The notes under the pieces are model-generated. The model was not told where the DNA came from, ran no database searches, and saw nothing but the letters and a program-made list of their open reading frames with translations. Shown here piece after piece: positions 23,881 through 35,772 of a stretch of 64,000 bases of DNA (the first letter of the stretch is position 1; every line of letters begins with the position of its first letter). Location of the stretch: the NCBI GenBank assembly GCA_016987375.1, contig PJRA01000263.1:2731412-2795411 (forward strand), given 5' to 3'. This DNA comes from Brachionus koreanus (taxonomy: Eukaryota; Rotifera; Eurotatoria; Ploima; Brachionidae). A program made the position numbers and the translations under genes.

Positions 23881-24524
23881 TAAATTTCTTTGATATAGTT
23901 TTGACCATTTTATTCTCTTTGCACAGCTTTTTAACCAAATCGTAATGTAAAAATGAATCTTGTTGTAAAAGCAATAATTTTACTTTAAGCAATAATTTAA
24001 TTTAATTTATTTTAAATAAAATTTAAAATTTTATGTTGAATTCATTATTTAATAGGATCCTATACTGTCCTGGGCTAAGATCCGACACTGTCCTAATTAG
24101 GAAAAATGCTGAGAAAAGTCCAATATTTCAGTTAAAAATTGTGTCAGAATCCTAAATTTTAGTCATAAATTAATATATTAAACCTGAGTGATTTTTTATT
24201 TAATTAAAAAACTAAATGCAATTTTTAAAAACTTAAGGTTTTAAGCCCAAATTTCTAGGAAATTTATTTAATTAATAGCTTGTAAATCAGGTCAGCAAAT
24301 ATTTATTTTTACAGAAACATTAGTTGTTTTTATAAGAAAGAATCTGATTAATAAAACAAAAATGATTATTAAATATGAGAAAAAAGACAATATTGATCTT
24401 AATGTTACCAAGAGCTAATCATATAGATTTTTTGTTTCCAAAATGATTAATTTTTTATCTTTAATTGCTAAATTAGATAAAATGAACAAAAAAATTATTC
24501 TTATACCCAAACTGAAACAATTTT

Positions 24525-24615
24525 AAGAAAAGAAAACTCTTTTTGAATCAATAACATCGAAAGCTTTTCTGAAGTCTATAAATAATGATAAGGCTTCTAT
24601 TCTGTGATGTAAAAG
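24525..24615 (-). mobile_element. LINE reverse-transcriptase motif A fragment
   Basis: The minus strand reads IEALSLFIDFRKAFDVIDSK, the motif A neighbourhood of LINE reverse transcriptase with its catalytic Asp. No longer open frame surrounds it. It may belong with the 3' end at 23570-23880, with the intervening RT decayed or deleted. Confidence 0.6.
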
Positions 24616-24619
24616 TAGG

Positions 24620-25975
24620 CTGCATAAAAAAAATTATATCCTGATACGATATTAAATATCGTTAAATATCGAAATTTTAATAACTAAAAATTATACAAAA
24701 AATAAACAGTTTAGTTATAGAATCATTTACATCATCATTCAACAACACCAAGATATTCATACAATTTAAGTTAAATCACGCTTCAACCAAAAAATGAAAT
24801 TAATTTTATCAAAAAAAAACAACTTAATTTTGAAATCTCAGATCTTGATTTTTATAGTATTGAAAATTTATTATTTCAAATAATTAATTTACATAAAATT
24901 TTATTCATTTCGAATATTTCTATGTTGAATTTTTAAGATGATCAGACACTAAACGATTATTTATTTCTTTATTTTTTTTTATAGATAAAATAATTATAAA
25001 CTTTTTAATTAATCTTTATTTTTTAAAAGAAATTAGACATTTTTCAATTCTTTTGTATTTTTAAGTTTAGTTTGACTTCACCTAGCTCTTAACCTATTCA
25101 TTTTTTTTTGAAAATTCTAAAATTTAATAATAATTTTAATAAAAAAAGCTAAAGTTGGTATATATACGGTAATGTAATATTTCTGTGGGAGTTAGTTACG
25201 TAGAAAACTAGAATTTTTCAAAACGTACAAATATTATTTTGTACTTATAAATTCAGAATTTAAAGATATTCTAATGATCGATGAATCGATAAAAGCAAGA
25301 AAATCTAATGAGAAATCAAAAAATATTGAGATTTTAGATTTTAATCTAAATTAAAATTTATCTGCTTCCTTCCCTAGAAACTGGTTACTATCACGTGTTA
25401 GCATTTAACATCATGTAAATTTTATTATTCATGAAATTTTTAACACATAAGGTTAATACTGATTTCATTTAGTATTAATAGGCAAAAAAAAGATCATAAA
25501 AAAAAGAGAATAACTGAGCTTAGTTTTGCATTGATAATTTTTATAAAATATTTTCAAGTATTTTCTTTGCTTACGCTAATAATATTTTCTATAAACACGA
25601 GTCACTTTCTAAAATAATTGATTATTAATTAGTCAGCATATATTGGACAGTTGTCTAATAATCAGTCAAATTTGAAATGCCCTATCGGAGTATTTTGTTT
25701 GCCGACTAAAAGCAGCAAGAATTTATTTTAAAATATTGGAAGATTTTCTTATATGAAAACTATCGAAACGATTCACTCAAAAATACCTGATGCTGATCAA
25801 AGTTTTGGCAGAAAATGATTACTTTTTTTTAGAAACTTTTCAAAAATACTTCTAAAAAATTCTAGAAACAAATTTTAATAATTTAATTTTATGATTAACT
25901 ATTGGAAGAAACTAAGAAATATTCAAAAAAATTAAATTAGAAATTCATCATTTTTTAGATCTTAAGATAAATAAA
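24620..25975. other. Intergenic, AT-rich; promoter side of UBE2L3
   Basis: No supported feature. The last 100 bases are the presumed leader of the UBE2L3 gene. Confidence 0.4.
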
Positions 25976-26567
25976 ATGGCAGCAACAAGACGCCTTCAAA
26001 AAGAATTACAAGAAATTACCAGCGAAAACGGACTTAAATCGTTTAAAAATATTGTTGTTGACGAGCAAAATATTTTGAACTGGACCGGCTTGATCGTTCC
26101 AGACAATCCGCCATACAACAAAGGAGCATTTAAGATCGAAATAAATTTTCCAGGTAAAGTTTTTCTTTAGTTTAATAAATTATTTAGTTTATTTTTTAAA
26201 TGAGAAAAATTATTTAGCCGAATATCCATTTAAACCACCAAAGATAACATTCAAGACAAAAATTTATCATCCCAACATTGACGAAAAGGGACAAGTTTGT
26301 TTGCCAATTATACAAACTGAGAATTGGAAACCTGCTACAAAAACAGATCAGGTCATTCAGTCGTTAGTGGCTCTGGTCAATGATCCAGAACCTGAACATC
26401 CTCTTAGGGGAGAAATAGCTGATGGTCAAGATAAATTTATCAATTTATTTTTTCTTTTTGGAGTACTAATTTTTTCTTATTTAGAATATACAAAAGATAG
26501 AAAGAAATTTTTAAAAAATGCCGAGGAATATACAAAAAAATTTGCTGAAAAACGACCCCAAGATTAA
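25976..26567 (+). CDS. UBE2L3: Ubiquitin-conjugating enzyme E2 L3 (UbcH7) homologue
   Basis: Three exons (25976-26153, 26218-26424, 26485-26567) encode 155 aa, against 154 in the human protein. The whole is a UBC fold: [14 protein letters not shown] at the start, then [10 protein letters not shown], the HPNID motif, and catalytic cysteine at residue 87 in GQVCLP. Then come [16 protein letters not shown] and the C-terminal [20 protein letters not shown]. It accepts ubiquitin from E1 and passes it by cysteine transthiolation to HECT and RBR ligases. The 60-bp second intron has no in-frame stop, so unspliced DNA reads through. Splicing GATG to AATAT restores the normal ADEYTKD junction. Single, apparently intact gene. 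Confidence 0.95.
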
Positions 26568-26860
26568 ATTTAGTTAAAAAAAAAACTTTTTTTTACTTTT
26601 ATTTTTTTGATGCAATAATTCATAATTAAAAGCAGATTACAAATTTTTTTTACATTTTGCTTGAATCGAATCAAAAATAAATTATTAAGAATATTCATAT
26701 AAAAATATAAATTATATCCTTTGGAAATTTAAACTTAAGAGCAATAGACAAAAAGCTTAAGTAAAGGATCACTAAATAATACTAATCAACATTTAATTAA
26801 GTGACAGGAAAGATTATTATGAATTATTAAGAGAAGTTTTAATTTGTTAAACTCCAGCTT
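26568..26860. other. 3' flank of UBE2L3
   Basis: AT-rich 3' region, no other feature. Confidence 0.4.
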
Positions 26861-27340
26861 AGAGGTTATCTAAGCATAATGCTAAAAGTTTTAGCAGTTG
26901 CTTCTTTTTGTTTGGATATCCAAACATCAAGCTCCGCTATGAAATCATTAATTAAGTTTCTATGTGTTTGCAATTTATTCCGAGGGTTTGTTCCATCCAT
27001 TTACAACTTTATTTGTTAAATAAAGTAAATCTAGTCTCGCTGCAAAGAAGCTTAAATTTCTTCTTAATTTTACCAAAAAATTTATTTTTTTTAGCTGTTG
27101 CAAGTTTGTTTTTGTACAATAGCCTTCTGTGGGAGACTTTATCGAAAGCCATTGCAAAATTTGTAATAATTATGCTTCAGATATATGATATTAAGTCTAA
27201 GCCACTAAATTCATCAATCAATACTAATAAACACAACTTTTTTGGTAGGAAAACATGCTTTGATCTTAATTTTAACTATCATTTCTCAGTAAAATGTCTA
27301 ATCTTATTATAGATTTTATTAAGCATCTTATAAGAGATAG
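26860..27340 (-). mobile_element. Decayed LINE fragment
   Basis: The minus strand reads NFAMAFDKVSHRRLLYKNKL near 27105-27165, reverse transcriptase motif A. Further along it reads NLSFFAARLDLLYLTNKVV, then NGWNKPSE at about 26980-27060, a C-terminal LINE segment. The catalytic FADD region between them is missing, so the copy carries an internal deletion. Confidence 0.65.
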
Positions 27341-27507
27341 CATTGATAATCATTGTTAAATACCAATAATGAAATGAACCGATGAAAATTCGTATGTACT
27401 GAAAGAAGTCATTGATCTTTTTTTTTTAAATAATTATCAATTTTAGGATACTATTTTTTTTTTTTTTTAAATGAATAAATTAAAAAATTTACTTTTTAAT
27501 TACAAAC

Positions 27508-27920
27508 ATAATTGTTCAATTTTTAAAACATGTCATAGTATGACATTATGCACAGCAATCATATGTACTTTTGTATAGAACATTGGTTGAAATTTTTTAT
27601 TTAAAACATGTGATAAATCACTAAAATCAATCTTTTTTGAGTATTCGAATGCATCTTTACTGACATGTCACAAATAATTTTCTTAACCGTAAAGACGGAT
27701 ATTTTCAATAAATTTAAGTAATGGGCCTTAACTAAAAAGCCACTTCAGTCAAAAGAGACCCCAAATAGAGTCCCAAGAAACAGTGAAATCGTGAAACATA
27801 TGTGTCAACATAATCAGTCAATTTTTGAGAAATTGCTTCTTTGAAATCGAAAAGTTGTTTCTAAGATTCAAATGTAAAATTTAAGAGATAGTAATTTAAA
27901 ACTCTTGGATACCATGTGAA
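27508..27920 (+). repeat. Dispersed repeat, copy 2 of 2
   Basis: Related to 4247-4640, in the same orientation and with the same succession of landmarks (ACATGTCATAGTATGACAT, AAAACATGTGATAAATCAC, GTATTCGAATGCATCTTTA, CCACTTCAGTCAAAAGA). Length and indels differ. A partial echo (AGTACATGTCAT ... AGACATGTCT) occurs near 28258-28320. Confidence 0.65.
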
Positions 27921-29176
27921 GACTTGACAATTGCATATGTGACAACTGTTAGCCAAGAGGTCTCAGACCTAATCAATCTTTTTATTGTAAAAATTGCATA
28001 AAGTTTTCAGTTGATAATTTCATATTCGCTATAAATAAGATTAATGCTTTATTTTAATTATTAAATCATTTTCGTAAATTTTTTCTAATAATATAAAATA
28101 ATAATAAATAAATGAATTTTTACTTTGAGATATTTTGTTCTATTTAAAAAGTTCTTTAATAATATAATAAAATTTTTCGATAATTTTTATTTAAAAACAA
28201 ACTTCTAACAACATTTCACTATAAACGTTAATCTTTTTTAAGTGAATTTTCGACTTTTAGTACATGTCATAGGTCAAAAATTTTAGCCAGTGATTTATAT
28301 AAAAAGACATGTCTTTATAGAAAAATTACGTTTATTTTTAAATGTTGAGATGTTCTTTTTTACCAGCTAAATATTTTGGATTTTAACAAATTCATAAAAT
28401 AATTTCCCTCAAATAAATGTTATAATTAATTTTAAACTCACATTTAAAAAAAAAATTCATTTTTTTTTAATGAATATACAAGCAAATAAGCTATTTAATG
28501 CTTATTTAATATTCTCTTAATATTTAAAAAAAAAAAAAACGTATTAAATTTTTCAAAAAAACAAAATAGTTTTGGAAATTGGCTATATCAGTAAAAGCTT
28601 TTCAAATTTTTTTGTGCCTAGACCAGTGATCCTCAATCAATTCAATTAATCTAAGCAGCATATTGACAAAATAATTGAAAAAAACCTACGATACAAATTA
28701 AAAGTTGAATTTTGTTTTTAGTTTAAATATTTATTATTTATTTGAAAATAAATCAGAAGTTTCAGCTTTTTTTTCTAATTAAAAACTAAATAAAAATTTT
28801 AGTATGAAAAAAAATTTTTTGATTATTAAAAGACACTTAACTTAGCTTAGTGGAGTTTGAATCAATTAGTCTAAAAGCTAATTAATAACTCAGATAAATG
28901 AAAAAAACTGAAAAAATTTGGGGAAAGTAAAATATTTTGATTAAGCAACTGATAAGATAGAGCACAGAGAGAACTTCTTCACAAATCAAGCAGTAAATAA
29001 TCAATTGAAGTTGTTGGTGCAAAATCTAAAACTAAATTTATAAACAAATCAAATAGCTATCTGAAATTAGGTGTTTTATTATGGAGGATTTATTTTCAAA
29101 TTTTATTCTAAAAACAAGGCAAAATACTAAACAAAAAAGCATATTAACAAAAGTTTCAAAATGATACAGGATTAAT
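27921..29176. other. Intergenic, AT-rich
   Basis: 3' flank of the first TFIIB gene. Apart from a short ACATGTC-containing inverted pair near 28258-28320, nothing is recognised. Confidence 0.4.
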
Positions 29177-30418
29177 TTATTTAGTAATTCTTGAAGCTAT
29201 AAGATGACTTGGTGTTACATCAGGAGGAAAAAGCTTTCCTAAATTGGGTATCATCAATTTAATTGTTTGTTTTATTGTGTTCTCAGCTGCTCCGCAAATT
29301 CTTCCAATATCTTCAGCACTTCTTATATTACCAATTTGTTCACATGCCAAAAAAATTGCCGATGCCGCTAAGGAATTTGGATTTTTTCCGGTCAAATCCG
29401 GAATATCATTTACTTTTCCCACAATAAACAAGGCCAGTTTCTTAATCTCTTTGGGCAAATTAAGTTTAGAACAAAATCGTTCCTTAAAAATTAATATTAA
29501 ACTTTAATTTTATATTTTTATTTAAATTAAATCTCACAATAAGATCCGACGAAGATGATGACGAAATTCCCGATGATGGTGTCTGACTAGACACCAATGC
29601 TTTTCTTATTATCTTATAGCATCTTCCAATGTCTTTAATAGTCGTATTTGTGTGAGCAACTGCACTTATTTCTTTAAACGTACGAGGCACCGATTGTTGT
29701 CTGCAAGCTTAAAACAATGAACGCAATGCATATTAGTTAACTTAAGTTTCTAAATGATAAAAAATAACCTATGAACATGCAGGCTGCAATAATTGCATTG
29801 TTCGATCGACCTTTTATCAATTTATCCTTATGAACTGTATGAAATATATGTTGAGCTGCATTCTATTTATTTTTTTATTATCATTAAATTGGTTATCTAA
29901 ACACAAGAAAAAAATTACAATTATAGATTGATCAGCTGACAGCCTCTCCGCCATTTCTTTAATTTCTCGATTAGCCTTTCTCTTGGCCTTTTCAGCGGCT
30001 GATTCAGTATGCCTGTTTCGATAAATTGGCAGACCATTTTCTCCGAATCCAGCACTTCCAGTTGCTCTACCAATCGTAGTGCTTAGATCTTGCCCTTCCA
30101 TTGTGGGATCTTCTGCAGCACCGACACGACTCATGTCCTTGGATTCCTTGTCATTTGCAAAAGTACGCCATTCAGAGCCAACATCTACACACCTTGAATT
30201 ATTATAAATTAATTTTTTTTATTTCTTTTCGTTTCCAATTAATTCACCTGTCTCCAACCACCAGGCCACATTCAGAACAGATCATGTCACCAGCACGATG
30301 ATCTTCAATCAGAGGTGCATCCGGATGAGACTCACAGCGAATAATGCTTCCATAGGATCTATTAGGAATAAAATTGCGATTCTAGAACAGTCGGAAAATT
30401 ATTCAATTACCTAGACAT
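29177..30418 (-). CDS. GTF2B: Transcription initiation factor TFIIB, paralogue 1
   Basis: Six exons: 30411-30418 (only 8 coding bases, ATG TCT AG), 30248-30358, 29919-30192, 29769-29862, 29538-29707 and 29177-29482; 320 aa. The N-terminal zinc ribbon is CESH...[11 protein letters not shown]. The B-reader/linker ([34 protein letters not shown]) and two cyclin repeats follow ([14 protein letters not shown]...; [15 protein letters not shown]...). TFIIB bridges TBP-DNA and RNA polymerase II and sets the start site. A serine-rich insert ([15 protein letters not shown]) joins the cyclin repeats, where paralogue 2 has a short linker. In the second-repeat helix-turn-helix, human-type ADVTIRQ is AENTIKQ here. 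Paralogue 2 lies 1.5 kb upstream on the same strand. Confidence 0.93.
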
Positions 30419-31935
30419 AGGGGACAAGTTTTGACAATTCTTCAATAAATAATTTGTTTTCTTATTAAAAAAATTTTAAAATAGATTCTTTTAATTATTC
30501 TTTTTTTAGACGTTAAAAATTTCTAACTTTTTTAACATTATATACATGAATGGAATTTATTCTGGAGTCAAAACTAAATTAACAAATTACTGTTTCTAAT
30601 TTTTAATGAAATTTTAAATAACTTGATGCTTAATATTTCCTTTTGGTTTTCAAAAAGCAATTTTGATCTAACTTTAAACAAAATTTAGAGCTACTTGAAA
30701 CCAAGATCAATAGTGGTATTTTATCACTTTTTCAATATTCCATAATCAGATCCAGAATTTTTAATTTTTGAATGAATTTAAATTATATTGTGAAAAATCC
30801 TCGACCAAAATAATCTTAAAATTGATTTTAGCTGAAAATTGTCAATTGATTGAGTTTCGATTGCATCAACTTCGAGTTGGTTCCACTTATTCACTACAAG
30901 ATTTCCTCCCTATTCATTTTGTAAGGATGATTTATTGTACATCTGTTTGAAAATGTGAGTGGAAATTGCAAGCAAAAATTATCTATGTTGCTTTTTACTT
31001 AAAACATTTGAATAAGGTTATATTCAGCAATATTTAATACCATAAAGGACTTAATGAACAGTTTAGTCAAAGGATTAAAATATTATAAAAAGATAAGTTA
31101 ATTGAAATCTATCAAACAAAACACAAAATATTTAAAACTTAAAATTCACGTAGCCGATAAAAAGATGATGCGCCAACAACTGCGAAGCCCAAGGATGGTT
31201 TATGAGAGACAACTTTATAAAATTAAACAAAAGCACATTTTACTCCTTGCTGATTATTATTCAAATTTTACTTTTAACTTTATTACTGAAGTTTTTGAGC
31301 TTGTTTTCGACATTTAAAAAAAAAAAATGTCAGTCTTGCATCTCTTTACCCTTCAAAATGACAAAATATATTGTGATTACTTAAAATTAAATAAAGATCT
31401 GAAGGACAATCAGGGACCAACAATTATTTGAAAATAAATAGAATGATTAAAAGGTTTAAAAATTTTTTAAATATTTTTTCGCAAAATTTCAAATAAAAGC
31501 TTATTTAAATAAAAATAAAACAATTTGGTTAATTTTGATATTTTTTTTATTATTTAATTTTTTTAATTTCACTTAATTAGTGTATAATATAAGTTATATT
31601 TGTGCTTATTGATATAGAGAAAAAATTTATTTTATTTTAGAAAATCTAATTTAGATTGCCAAAAAATAAAAAAATAAAGATAACATTTATTTTAAATTTT
31701 GTATTAAAAATGTTCTTTTAACAAGAAAATTTCAACAAATAATTTTGCTATTGAATTAAAAAAAAATCTGTTTAATTAATTGATATTGGAACTTGAAAGG
31801 AAACATTTGTAATCCAGCGATTTTTTTATTAATTCGTCATCGTTTATTTAAATTAAAATGTAAAAAAATTAATTGAATTTGACCATGAATAAAACTTTTA
31901 GAAAAATTAAATTATTATTCCTAAATCATTCGATT
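30419..31935. other. Spacer between the TFIIB paralogues
   Basis: Mostly AT-rich. A patch at 30760-31320 has mixed composition and looks like decayed retroelement sequence (next entry). No promoter motif is distinguishable. Confidence 0.4.
31085..31320 (+). mobile_element. Possible decayed LTR-retroelement integrase fragment
   Basis: A plus-strand frame reads RQQLRSPRMVYERQLYKIK, then QKHILLLADYYSNFTFNFI. The second part resembles the start of a retroelement integrase core (K.YLLLVVDYYS.F...), which carries the first catalytic Asp. The resemblance covers only about 15 residues and no protease, RT or LTR is seen nearby. Confidence 0.3.
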
Positions 31936-32994
31936 TCAATTTGATGTTTTTAAAGAATTTTTGTATTCCGGAGGTAACAACATTGCAACATTGTTTTGCA
32001 TTGTTTTATAAATTTGTTTTATTGTTGTAACGGCTGCACCACATATTTTGCTTATGTCCTCGAAGCTTCTATTATTTGAAGTGACTTCAGCTGCAATATA
32101 AATAGCTGCCGAAGCAACTGATGTCGGACTTCTTCCATTAATAGATTCAATATTAGTGGCTTTTTTGACTATTTCTTCAGCCAGCTTAAATACTGGTCTT
32201 GGCAAGTTCAATTTTGAGCAGAAACGAGTCTTAAATATAGAGAAAAATATAAAATTTTAATTTAAATAAATTCATTTTTCTTCTTTTAATTTAAACTCAC
32301 CACTAAATCGACAGGTGTTGTTGAAGTATAATTGGTTTCTACTTCTTTCTTAATCATTTTGAAACAACGACCTATGTCTTTCTTAGAAGAATTGCTAACA
32401 GCACATATTTCTTTGAAAGTACGCGGTACTGATTCATTATTGCAAGCGATATACATGCAAGCTGCGATAATGGCATTGTTACTTCGACCCTTTATGAGTT
32501 TATTTTTTTGTACATTCGAGTATATATATTGAGCTGTATTCTAAGAAAATTTTTAAAAAAATATTCACAAATGGTGAAATTATAAATAGAAAATAGCTTA
32601 CCACTATAGATTTGTCAACTGACAGTCTTTCAGCCATTTCCATGATTTCTCTGGTCGCCATTCGACGGGCTTTGTCCGCAGATGATTCAATATTTTTGCT
32701 TCTATAGATCGGTTTTCCGTTTTCATCGAATCCAGCACTGCCAGTTGCGCGACCAATGGTAGTACTTAAATCGCCTTCGTTGTTAGGATCCATAGCCGCA
32801 CCAACACGACACATGTCAGTTGATTCTTTTTCAGAATTGGCAAAGGTTCTCCATTCAGAACTGACGTCGATGATTCGGTCTCCAACTACTAGACCACACT
32901 CGGTGCACACCATATCACCTGCTCTATGGTCCTCGATTAAGGGCGCGTATGGATGTGATTCACATTTTAGAATATTGCCATAGCTTCTGGACAT
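31936..32994 (-). CDS. GTF2B: Transcription initiation factor TFIIB, paralogue 2
   Basis: Three exons (32602-32994, 32301-32540, 31936-32229) give 308 aa (human 316). Zinc ribbon CESH...[12 protein letters not shown]-reader/linker WRTFANSEKESTDMCRVG and [11 protein letters not shown]; first cyclin repeat with [17 protein letters not shown] and [12 protein letters not shown]; second repeat with GRSPTSVASAAIYIAAE and FEDISKICGAA. Intron positions after DKSIV and before TRFC are shared with paralogue 1, which has three extra introns. So the two derive from a common gene and diverged long ago. The helix-turn-helix reads AVTTIKQ. Same general role as paralogue 1; division of labour is unknown. Both copies look intact. 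Confidence 0.94.
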
Positions 32995-33911
32995 TTTTTT
33001 TCAAATTTTTTATTCTAATTTCAAATAATATATATTCTCCAAATCAAAATAAAATTATTTAAATATTTTGTTAGTATGTATAGTTTATATTCTAGATCTA
33101 AAGTTTTCATCTTATATTTATACACAATTTTAACTTCATTTTGAAATTGAACAATATTTCTATTTTATTAAAAAATCTTTGAAATTAAAAAAGACCGAAT
33201 TGGAAGATTTAATGTATGAACTCAAAAACTTTTTTTTTTTTACCATCTTGACACAATTCTAAAATGTTTAATAGCCTTATTCTTATTTTTTGATTGCAAA
33301 CCCCAATTATTTTATTTATAGACAAGACGACCTTCCGTTTGCGTACTCTTAAATTGACATACTTTTTTTTTAAGCAAAGAGTTAAAGAAAACACTAAGAT
33401 TTTAGAAATAGGTTTTGAAATTTTACTATTCTATTAGCTGATCTTCAACATTGACCTAAAAAAAACAATTTTGACAGCTGCCTCATATGGAAAAGGAAAA
33501 TTTTCTAACCAAATAAAAAGGAGATAGAAATTCAAAAATTTTAAAAAAAAAAAGATTTTATTTGAATTTAAAAAAATAGTTCATGGAATAGCAAGAAAAA
33601 AGGTCATGTAAAATTTTGAAGACCGATCTTTTTCTCGATTTAGAAATAGAAAAATCCTAAAGATACAAAATAAAAATATGCATTTTACTTGGTGTAGAGT
33701 AAAAATTGAAATAAATTTGTTTAGATAAGCTCTAATAATTAAATTCTCATTTAAAATCTAATCTTTTGTTAAGTTAATTTATTTTAATAGCATTTTTAAA
33801 TTATTCACTCGGAGCACATTTATTTTAGTGAATAAGAAAACATTAAATTTTTATTCAAAAATAAAATAAATTTGTATTTTAGAAAAAAATTTAGATAATT
33901 TTGAATTTAGA
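32995..33911. other. Divergent promoter region, TFIIB paralogue 2 / RPF2
   Basis: About 0.9 kb of AT-rich sequence between two genes transcribed away from each other. No individual element is recognised. Confidence 0.45.
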
Positions 33912-35218
33912 ATGGCTGTATCTAGAATTAAGTAAAAAAATAATACTAAAAAATTATTAAATTGAAATTAAATATTTATTTTTTCCAGCAAACCAAGAAC
34001 AAAACGTGGTAAAAGGTATTTGGAGAACCGCGATCCGAAAGTAGTCGAAAATGTAAAAAGAGCCATGTTCATAAAAGGTGGACGAACAAGCGATAAAATT
34101 ACCAAAGCTTTAAAACAATTTGTAAGATTGAACTATTACATTTGATTTCTGGTAAAAATTTTTCAAAGTACATTTTAAAAACACCATTTGCATTGATGCT
34201 TTCCAAGTAAATTTTTAAAAAATGTATTCATAATTTTTTAGAAAATTTTAAATTTCTGCTAAATAGAAAAAATATTCTCAGACCTTTTGATGATTCAAAT
34301 CCACTCGAGTATCTGGCTCAAAAAAATGATCATTCCTTATTCATGTTTGGTTTCGACTCAAAAAAAAGACCAGATAGTCTGATAATTGGTCGCATGTTTG
34401 ATAATCAGGTTTTGGACATGTTTGAATTTGGCATCGAAAAATTTAGTCCCATGGAAGACTTTAAGGTTTGTCTTTCTATTCAAATATCCATCATAAATAA
34501 CTCATCTAAATAATTTGGATAATTTTCTAAGAATGAAAAAGTTACTCTAGGCACAAAACCAATGTTGGTTTTTAATGGTGAAGCATTTTCAGTAGACCCT
34601 GAATACATAAGACTTAAGTGTCTATTAACAGGTTTTTTTTAAAGAAAAAAAATATGACAAACTAATAAGTATATTCTAGATTATTTTCGTGGAGAAGTAG
34701 TACAAAATGTTCGATTGCAAGGATTAGAGCATGTATTAAATTTCACAGCCTTGGATGGAAAATTATATTTTAGAAGCTACAAGTAATTGAAATTGAATTA
34801 GAAAACTAAATTTTAAATTAAAAACAAAAGAACTACATTTCTTAAATCTGGAACAAAAATTCCAAATGTCGAATTGACCGAAATAGGTCCTTCATTTGAC
34901 TTTGTAGTCAGACGATCCAAACTAGCTTCCGATGAGCTGTATAAAAAATCAAAGAAACAACCAAAGGAAATAATGGTTTTTTAAAATTAACTAAATTGAA
35001 CGTTCTTTTTAATTTTTTTTCCAAAGCCAAACAAAAGGAAAAATATTGTTCGTGATGGTCTTGGCACAACATATGGTCGTATTCACATGCAAAAACAGGA
35101 TTTGGATAGATTACAATTGAGAAAATTGAAAGCTTTTAAGAGAAAATTCGATAAGCCTGATGAAAATAAGTCAGAAAATGGCAACATTAAAAAATCTAAA
35201 ACTGACAACATTGATTGA
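33912..35218 (+). CDS. RPF2: Ribosome production factor 2 (Brix domain)
   Basis: Eight exons: 33912-33931, 33989-34121, 34169-34206, 34267-34465, 34532-34631, 34680-34782, 34831-34975 and 35027-35218; 309 aa (human 306). After MAVSRINKPRTKRGKRYLEN and VKRAMFIKGGRTSDKITKAL, a Brix fold covers most of the protein: SLFMFGFDSKKRPDSLIIGR, MFEFGIEKFSPM, KPMLVFNGEAF, RLKCLLTDYFRGE and KLYFRSYK. The C-terminal signature is IGPSFDFVVRRSKLASDELY, then GTTYGRIHMQKQDL and a basic tail. With Rrs1 it brings 5S rRNA, RPL5 and RPL11 to pre-60S particles in the nucleolus. All introns are 47-66 bp and GT-AG. Confidence 0.95.
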
Positions 35219-35772
35219 TAAAAATAAAAATTAATCACATTAAGAATTTTTTTTTTGTGATCAGGGAATTCACTCTTGATTTTAATTATTTCTAAAAGCC
35301 TTTCAATTTATTTTAATGAAAGCTATCTCTACATAAATTTAATCTATTTATATAGACGATTAAAATTTTTTTTAACAATTTTTGCTTTCTAAAAAGATTT
35401 TTTAACTAGCTCAAGTAGCTGAATAATTGAACTAATCTACATTTTAAATTTTAAAAAAAGCACGTTTTAAGATCATAAACAATGAGATTTTAAGTTGAAA
35501 TTATAAAAAAATAAAAATTTGGCAGCAAAAAAAAGTTTATTTTTATTTCAATTTAAATCCAATCACAAAAATAATTTTTATTTACATTTGAAGAAACAAT
35601 ATTAATTGAAAAATCATTTTCAAAAATTAAAGAATATAAAACTTTCTCGACTATAGTTATGTAGTAAAAAATTTGCCACATCTATTTTAAACTATTAACA
35701 TCAAATGAAAATTGTCTTGCTAAAATTGCTCAAATTTGGGCCGTTGTTCCCATTGAAAAATAAAAATATTAA
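35219..35772. other. Convergent spacer between RPF2 and RXR
   Basis: AT-rich 3' flanks of both genes. No other feature. Confidence 0.45.

Noticed and set aside
26425..26484. Insertion in UBE2L3 compared with relatives
   Set aside because: It is a 60-bp GT-AG intron without in-frame stop, not an insertion in the protein.
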